From contig VSDH01000001.1 of NCBI GenBank assembly GCA_008636105.1, positions 1 to 64,000 of the forward strand: a DNA stretch of 64,000 bases, in the 5' to 3' direction. Position 1 is the stretch's first letter; each line of letters starts with the position of its first letter. The stretch is from Candidatus Scalindua sediminis. GTDB taxonomy: Bacteria > Planctomycetota > Brocadiia > Brocadiales > Scalinduaceae. A program made the position numbers and the translations under genes. Shown piece by piece: positions 59,899-64,000 of this stretch. The notes beneath the pieces were generated by a model that did not search any database, had not been told where the DNA came from, and worked only from the letters and a program-made list of their open reading frames with translations.

Positions 59899-60777
59899 CT
59901 ACTTCCATCTCAGGAAAAGCCTTGAAAAATTATACATTGCAAAATACTCCCATGCAAACGGAGCAAACCCAAGAAAACCTATAACTGGCATTTCAAATAT
60001 CTTTACGTCTTGCATAAACGGTGCTGTATAGACCCACTTTGAAGCCGCCCAGTAGTTCCAGAATTCCCACAAAAATCCACAAACAAAACCCGCTGTAAAT
60101 AGAGAAAGGATTCTTCTTAAGATTCCATTTTCTAAATCTCTTAACAGAGAATCTCCATTGCTAGAATACACAATCGGTTCTAACAACATTACAAAACCAA
60201 CCCACACAAGACCAAATAGATACTTGGCATAGTATTTACTTACTAGCAGTGGTGCCATTATGAAAATGAAACCAAGTACAATACCACTATAAATTATTCT
60301 GTTTGTTACCTTAAGTTTTGTGATATGAAATCTATCAAAAATACGAAGTGTATCCAGGAGTTCTGCGGTTTGAAACAGCCCAGGCATTATTGTTGCAAAG
60401 GACAAGCCCATCCCTAAATAAAGTTCTATTGTATTTTCCGGCAAACCAACATATTTCCAATTAGCAAGATGCAAGTTGTAAAGCTCAAAGAGGAGCCATA
60501 TCACTACAGAAAGTGGAAGTTGTAGCAGGAAATTTTTTCTCCTATTACAAATGAGTGAATTCCCTTTTAATTTGAATATTACAGCATCTATTAAGAATAC
60601 GTATCCCCACCAGCATAAGGGTGTCGTCCATATGCTTATGCGGTGTGCTAAGTAGAAGTTATGTTGAAGAACAACCCCAAGTTCAGCCAATAAGATTAAG
60701 AAAATACCAATCCAGCCGTGTAATTTAAACCTGTTCCTTTTCACTGATTCACATCTTGTATTGTCTGAAACCGTCAT
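59899..60777 (-). CDS. Integral membrane protein of unknown function
   Basis: The 292-residue protein has about seven or eight hydrophobic helices and aromatic-rich loops. The N-terminal tail is cytoplasmic-looking and basic (KRNRFKLHGW). Conserved-looking elements are ISIWTTPLCWWGYVFLIDA in the second helix region, WLLFELYNLHLANWKYVGLP in the middle and FLWEFWNYWAASKWVYTAPF...FEMPVIGFLGFAPFAWEYFAMYNF at the C-terminus. The repeated FE-x-x-N-x-x-x-x-x-W-x-Y and FEMPxxGFLGF patterns suggest an internal duplication. I do not recognise the family. It converges with smc. Confidence 0.7.
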   Translation of the reverse strand: MTVSDNTRCESVKRNRFKLHGWIGIFLILLAELGVVLQHNFYLAHRISIWTTPLCWWGYVFLIDAVIFKLKGNSLICNRRKNFLLQLPLSVVIWLLFELYNLHLANWKYVGLPENTIELYLGMGLSFATIMPGLFQTAELLDTLRIFDRFHITKLKVTNRIIYSGIVLGFIFIMAPLLVSKYYAKYLFGLVWVGFVMLLEPIVYSSNGDSLLRDLENGILRRILSLFTAGFVCGFLWEFWNYWAASKWVYTAPFMQDVKIFEMPVIGFLGFAPFAWEYFAMYNFSRLFLRWK

Positions 60778-61082
60778 AATTTGATTATGGCTTTAATGTC
60801 CAACAAAAAAAGGTCATAATTGAATGGGAAGACCGTATTAGAAATTACAGATACTAACGCCATACCTATTTAAAGGCAATTATCTATGACTTATCACGAT
60901 CTACAATATTGCGAAATTAACAGCAACCTTTAGTATAATCAAGTGAAATTTTTAGGATATACTTCAAGCCCGTACTTCGGAACAAAGACATGTTTTGGAA
61001 TTCCAAATGTTGCCACTGATTATACAAGTATATAAGGTAAGAAAGCCTTATACTTAAGCAAAGTATAAGGCTTTCTTTAATT
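60778..61082. other. Intergenic region ending in a bidirectional hairpin
   Basis: There is no gene in these 305 bases. The first 250 bp are AT-rich and should contain the promoter of the minus-strand membrane protein. The end holds the 17-bp perfect hairpin at 61039-61077. Confidence 0.5.
61039..61077 (-). terminator. Terminator of the tRNA-Lys/tRNA-Glu transcript
   Basis: AAGAAAGCCTTATACTT (61039-61055) and AAGTATAAGGCTTTCTT (61061-61077) are perfect 17-bp arms around a 5-nt loop. It lies just beyond the 3' end of tRNA-Glu on the minus strand. The U-tract is short and mixed, so termination may be only partial. Confidence 0.7.
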
Positions 61083-61157
61083 TGACCCCATGGGGATTTG
61101 AACCCCAGTTGCCGGGATGAAAACCCGGTGTCCTAGGCCAGGCTAGACGATGGGGCC
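61083..61157 (-). tRNA. tRNA-Glu (anticodon TTC)
   Basis: A 75-nt cloverleaf with acceptor GGCCCCA/TGGGGTC (one G-U pair), anticodon loop TTTTCAT on CCGGG/CCCGG (anticodon TTC) and T-arm GGGGTTCAAATCCCC. CCA is not encoded. It lies 17 bp downstream of tRNA-Lys on the same strand. Confidence 0.95.
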
Positions 61158-61174
61158 GGATATCGTTATTTAAG

Positions 61175-61247
61175 TGAGGGCAGAAGGGCTCGAACCTTCG
61201 ACACCCGCCTTAAAAGGGCGGTGCTCTACCAACTGAGCTATGCCCCC
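61175..61247 (-). tRNA. tRNA-Lys (anticodon TTT)
   Basis: A 73-nt cloverleaf with acceptor GGGGGCA/TGCCCTC, anticodon loop CTTTTAA on CCGCC/GGCGG (anticodon TTT) and T-arm GAAGGTTCGAGCCCTTC. CCA is not encoded. It lies 10 bp downstream of the frr stop on the same strand, so it may be processed from the rpsB-tsf-pyrH-frr transcript. Confidence 0.95.
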
Positions 61248-61257
61248 CTGACTTTAA

Positions 61258-61818
61258 TTATATCTTTAATATTTCTTCTGACTTTTTAGCTAGTATTTCA
61301 TTCAGCTTGGCTTCGTAGTCATGTGTAGTTTTTAGGATTTTTTCTTTAGTCTTTTTTGCCTCATCCTCCGTTAATTGTGATTCTTTTTCCTCTTTATCAA
61401 CATGTTTGTTGGCTTCACGCCTTATATTCCTAATAGCTACTTTGGCTTCCTCTGCCATTTCCTTTATCTGGGAAACGATTTTTCCTCTTCGCTCCTCATT
61501 CAATGGCGGTATAGGAATACGGATGACTTTTCCATCAGAATTCGTCGTTAATCCCATCTCTGATTGTAATATTGCTTTCTCTACATCTTTAATAACGGAT
61601 GGGTCAAAAGGCCTTATGACTATTACCTGCGGTTCTGGTGCAGTTATATTAGCAAGTTGTTTTATTGGAGTATGAGAACCATAATAATCAACTTTGATAT
61701 TCTCAACAAGTCCTGGTGCGGCGCGACCTGTTCTTATACTCTTTAACTCCTCTTTCATTATTTCTATAGTTTTCCCCATCTTTTTCTTGGCCTCAGTTTG
61801 TATCTCTTCTGAAGACAT
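61258..61818 (-). CDS. frr: Ribosome recycling factor
   Basis: RRF splits post-termination ribosomes together with EF-G. The 186 residues have the standard three-helix bundle and beta domain: KKKMGKTIEIMKEELKSIRTGRAAPGLVENIKVDYYG, then LANITAPEPQVIVIRPFDPSVIKDVEKAI and IRIPIPPLNEERRGKI. Length is exactly typical. It starts directly after the pyrH stop with no gap and is the last protein gene of the operon before tRNA-Lys. Confidence 0.97.
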   Translation of the reverse strand: MSSEEIQTEAKKKMGKTIEIMKEELKSIRTGRAAPGLVENIKVDYYGSHTPIKQLANITAPEPQVIVIRPFDPSVIKDVEKAILQSEMGLTTNSDGKVIRIPIPPLNEERRGKIVSQIKEMAEEAKVAIRNIRREANKHVDKEEKESQLTEDEAKKTKEKILKTTHDYEAKLNEILAKKSEEILKI

Positions 61819-62544
61819 CTAATTATTCCCTATGTACGTGCCGATTTTGCTACCTGTTACGGCCTTCTCAATATTATGTTTTTTCCTGAGATTAAACACA
61901 ATTATCGGGAGATTACTTTCCATACTTAAAGATATGGCAGTAAAATCTATTATTCCAAGTTTTTTTTCTAATATATCCATATATTTTAATTTTGTATACT
62001 TCTTAGCGTTCGGGTTGGTTAACGGATCATCAGAGTATACACCATCAACCTTTGTTCCTTTAAGAAAAATATCAGCCTCAATTTCTATTGCTCTTAGCGC
62101 TGCTCCAGTATCTGTTGTAAAATAAGGATTTCCAGTCCCACCAGCAATAATAACTACATAACCTTCTTTAAGACAATTCAGGCATTTTTGTGCACCGTAC
62201 GGTTCTACAATGTTCTGGATTTGTATTGCACTCAAGACACATGCTGGTATTTTTAGCTTTTTAAGTGAATCTTGAAGAATGATTGCATTAATGACCGTAG
62301 CAATCATACCCAATTGATCAGCACGAGTACGGTCAATACCTGACTTACTTAATATTGCTCCTCTTATAATGTTACCACCACCAACAACTATCGCAATTTC
62401 AACTCCAGTATTTTTTACATTCCTGATTTCTCTTGCTATAGAAGCAAACTTTGCATTATCTATGCCAGACGAATTCTCAGGACAAAAACCCTCACCACTA
62501 ATTTTTAAAAGAACACGTTTGTATTTTCTCTTGCGTTTGGGCAT
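61819..62544 (-). CDS. pyrH: UMP kinase
   Basis: PyrH phosphorylates UMP to UDP as a hexamer. The 241 residues have the amino-acid-kinase fold: YKRVLLKISGEGF, then EIAIVVGGGNIIRG, TRADQLGMIATVINAIILQDSL, VVIIAGGTGNPYFTTDTGAALRAIEI and LKGTKVDGVYSDDP. It sits between tsf (137-bp gap) and frr (0-bp gap) in the usual order. Confidence 0.97.
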   Translation of the reverse strand: MPKRKRKYKRVLLKISGEGFCPENSSGIDNAKFASIAREIRNVKNTGVEIAIVVGGGNIIRGAILSKSGIDRTRADQLGMIATVINAIILQDSLKKLKIPACVLSAIQIQNIVEPYGAQKCLNCLKEGYVVIIAGGTGNPYFTTDTGAALRAIEIEADIFLKGTKVDGVYSDDPLTNPNAKKYTKLKYMDILEKKLGIIDFTAISLSMESNLPIIVFNLRKKHNIEKAVTGSKIGTYIGNN

Positions 62545-62681
62545 TATTTAACGGGATGAAGGTTACTACAGCACCTCAAGGCGATAAATATTGTTAAACA
62601 CAATATAATATACAAGGAATACTTTCCACTACAGTTCTCTGACGACTTTAATAACCAAAAGGAATCAAGCAATCAAAGTTA

Positions 62682-63269
62682 TCAGTCTCCTATCTTGAAT
62701 CTTACGAAACGATTAATCCTGATATTTTCACCAAATTTTGCTTTTGCGTTGTCTAACAAATCTTTTACAGTTCGATCATTATCTTTTATGAATGGTTGTC
62801 CTAATAAGCATTTTTCTTTATAAAAGTTTTCCATCTTGCCTTCAATAATATTTTCTCTTATATTTGGAGGTTTATCCTGAAATTCTTCTTGATAGCCCTT
62901 CCTTTGATCCTCTATAATTTCTTGGGCAATATCTTCCCTGCTTACAGATATGGGATCAGTTGCAGCTACCTGCATACAGAGGTCTTTTACTAAGGTTGTG
63001 AATATCTCGTTTTTAGCTACGAAATCCGTTTCGCAATTTATTTCGACCAGGACACCTATCTTACCATTAGTGTGAATATACGAACCTATTCTGCCCTCCG
63101 GCGTGCCACGCGAATCTTTTTTAGCTGCTTTTGCAAGATCTTTCTTCCTTAGAAATTCTGCTGCTTTTTCAAATACTCCATTTGATTTTTCAAGTGCATT
63201 TTTACAATCTAGAATACCCGCACCAGTTTGATTTCTTAATTCCTTTATGCTCGATGCATCTATAGCCAT
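62682..63269 (-). CDS. tsf: Elongation factor Ts (short form)
   Basis: EF-Ts recharges EF-Tu with GTP. The 195 residues begin with the UBA-like domain ASSIKELRNQTGAGILDCKNALEKSNG. KIGVLVEINCETDFVAKNEIFTTLVKDL contains the TDFV motif that displaces Mg2+ from EF-Tu. The protein lacks the second core subdomain of E. coli EF-Ts (about 280 residues) and resembles the short Thermus-like type. It lies 101 bp downstream of rpsB. Confidence 0.95.
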   Translation of the reverse strand: MAIDASSIKELRNQTGAGILDCKNALEKSNGVFEKAAEFLRKKDLAKAAKKDSRGTPEGRIGSYIHTNGKIGVLVEINCETDFVAKNEIFTTLVKDLCMQVAATDPISVSREDIAQEIIEDQRKGYQEEFQDKPPNIRENIIEGKMENFYKEKCLLGQPFIKDNDRTVKDLLDNAKAKFGENIRINRFVRFKIGD

Positions 63270-63370
63270 TACAGTTATTTCTCTTAAATTTTGTAGATAA
63301 AAAGGTCTTTCTTAAGGAAGGATTATCAATTATTTATAGATGTTGTTATTTCGTGGGGAATAAAAGCAAT

Positions 63371-64000
63371 CTAAGTGCTTTCTTGCAAAACCTTGTCGTC
63401 TTCGTCTATCTTAACTGAAGGTTGTCCCTCTAATACAGCATCGGCTATTTTACTCAAAAATAGTCTTATTGACCTGATAGCGTCATCGTTTCCAGGTACA
63501 CATATATCAATTAAATCCGGATCACAATCTGTATCGGCCAGGCATATTGTTGGTATCCCCATTTTAATTGCTTCCTTTATTGCTATATGTTCTTTTTTGG
63601 GGTCTACAACAACCAACACAGACGGTAGCTTGTCCATTCTCTTTATACCTTCCAGGTTTTTGGTGATTTTTTTCTTTTCACGAGTAAGTGATGAAATTAT
63701 TTTTTTACTGTATTCTTGAATTGAACCATTATTTTCAATTTCTTCCAACTCTTCAAGTCTTTTCAATCGCTTACGAATTGTCTCAAAGTTTGTTAATGTA
63801 CCACCGAGCCACCTCTCGCTAACGTAGTGCATATTACAACGCTTTGCTTCAGTAACAATCGTATCTTTTGCTTGCCATTTTGTGCCTACAAAAAGGACTT
63901 CTTTTCTGCTACCAGAAAACTTTACAAGGAACTTGTAGGCGGTAATTAATCCTCTGACTGTTTCCTTCAAATCGATTATGTGAATCAGGTTACGCTTCCC
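63371..64000 (-). CDS. rpsB: Ribosomal protein S2, 5' end outside window
   Basis: The frame is open through the right edge of the window ([25 protein letters not shown]). The N-terminal part including the start is therefore missing, and 209 codons plus the stop are visible. Signatures are [95 protein letters not shown]. It is the first gene of the minus-strand rpsB-tsf-pyrH-frr operon, a highly conserved translation cluster. Confidence 0.97.
   Translation of the reverse strand, partial: GKRNLIHIIDLKETVRGLITAYKFLVKFSGSRKEVLFVGTKWQAKDTIVTEAKRCNMHYVSERWLGGTLTNFETIRKRLKRLEELEEIENNGSIQEYSKKIISSLTREKKKITKNLEGIKRMDKLPSVLVVVDPKKEHIAIKEAIKMGIPTICLADTDCDPDLIDICVPGNDDAIRSIRLFLSKIADAVLEGQPSVKIDEDDKVLQEST

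Overview
The window looks like a chromosomal segment of a low-GC Gram-negative-type bacterium, most plausibly a planctomycete and possibly of the anammox order Brocadiales. This placement is inference from gene content. The content includes a prepilin-like protein with the H-X9-DG type C-terminus seen in Planctomycetota, a DUF1573 protein, PQQ-type beta-propeller and HEAT-repeat envelope proteins, a Kdo/LPS transport cluster, a GltD/HdrA-FlpD fusion beside MetF, and a pyruvoyl-type arginine decarboxylase. All five tRNA genes lack an encoded CCA end. No rRNA gene, CRISPR array, integrase or phage structural module was seen.

Layout. 1-6,000: an unknown gene entering from the left, tRNA-Leu(CAG), and a proteostasis block (groEL, then hsp20-lon). 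6,150-9,500: a Cache sensor, a HEAT protein and a small protein. 8,800-17,250 is an accessory region: mostly minus-strand single genes or pairs (prepilin, HigBA, an FAD/NAD oxidoreductase, DUF5131 with a truncated TcmP, a second HigBA, UspA, HepT with a broken MntA) separated by several families of dispersed repeats and GC-rich palindromes. 17,250-25,500: a glycine-zipper lipoprotein, argS, a RAYT transposase between REP-like palindromes, an MFS transporter, trpS, a DapL-like aminotransferase and aroF. 25,600-32,800: plsC, two PQQ-propeller proteins, DUF1573, a polyprenyl-phosphate sugar transferase and an EamA transporter. 32,900-36,500: metF, a small conserved gene and the large FeS flavoprotein, with a 191-bp inverted-repeat element between them. 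36,700-46,750: tRNA-Ile/Met, argJ, pyruvoyl ArgDC, a thiamine-binding-like protein, tRNA-Leu(GAG), cobA-hemD, GDPD-HEAT, LptC/LptA-like, kdsC, kdsD. 46,850-60,800: an M50 protease, scpA, a Trm112-like protein, yidC, mnmE, nrdR-nrdD-nrdG, a Lys/Ala-rich mini-histone, smc and a membrane protein. 61,000-64,000: tRNA-Glu and tRNA-Lys, then rpsB-tsf-pyrH-frr on the minus strand.

Most striking observations. (1) aroF is preceded by what looks like a complete ribosome-mediated attenuator: a promoter, a 28-residue leader peptide rich in Phe/Tyr/Trp, an antiterminator and an intrinsic terminator. (2) The NrdD homologue keeps its zinc site and C-terminal signature, but I can find no glycine at the expected radical position. 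(3) The 9.6-12.5 kb stretch is organised like a cassette array, with a same-orientation repeat just beyond the 3' end of each gene. (4) A perfect-TIR, hairpin-packed element lies between metF and its probable operon partners. (5) A RAYT gene sits between its presumed REP palindromes. (6) nrdR has a promoter overlapped by two NrdR-box-like sites 32 bp apart.
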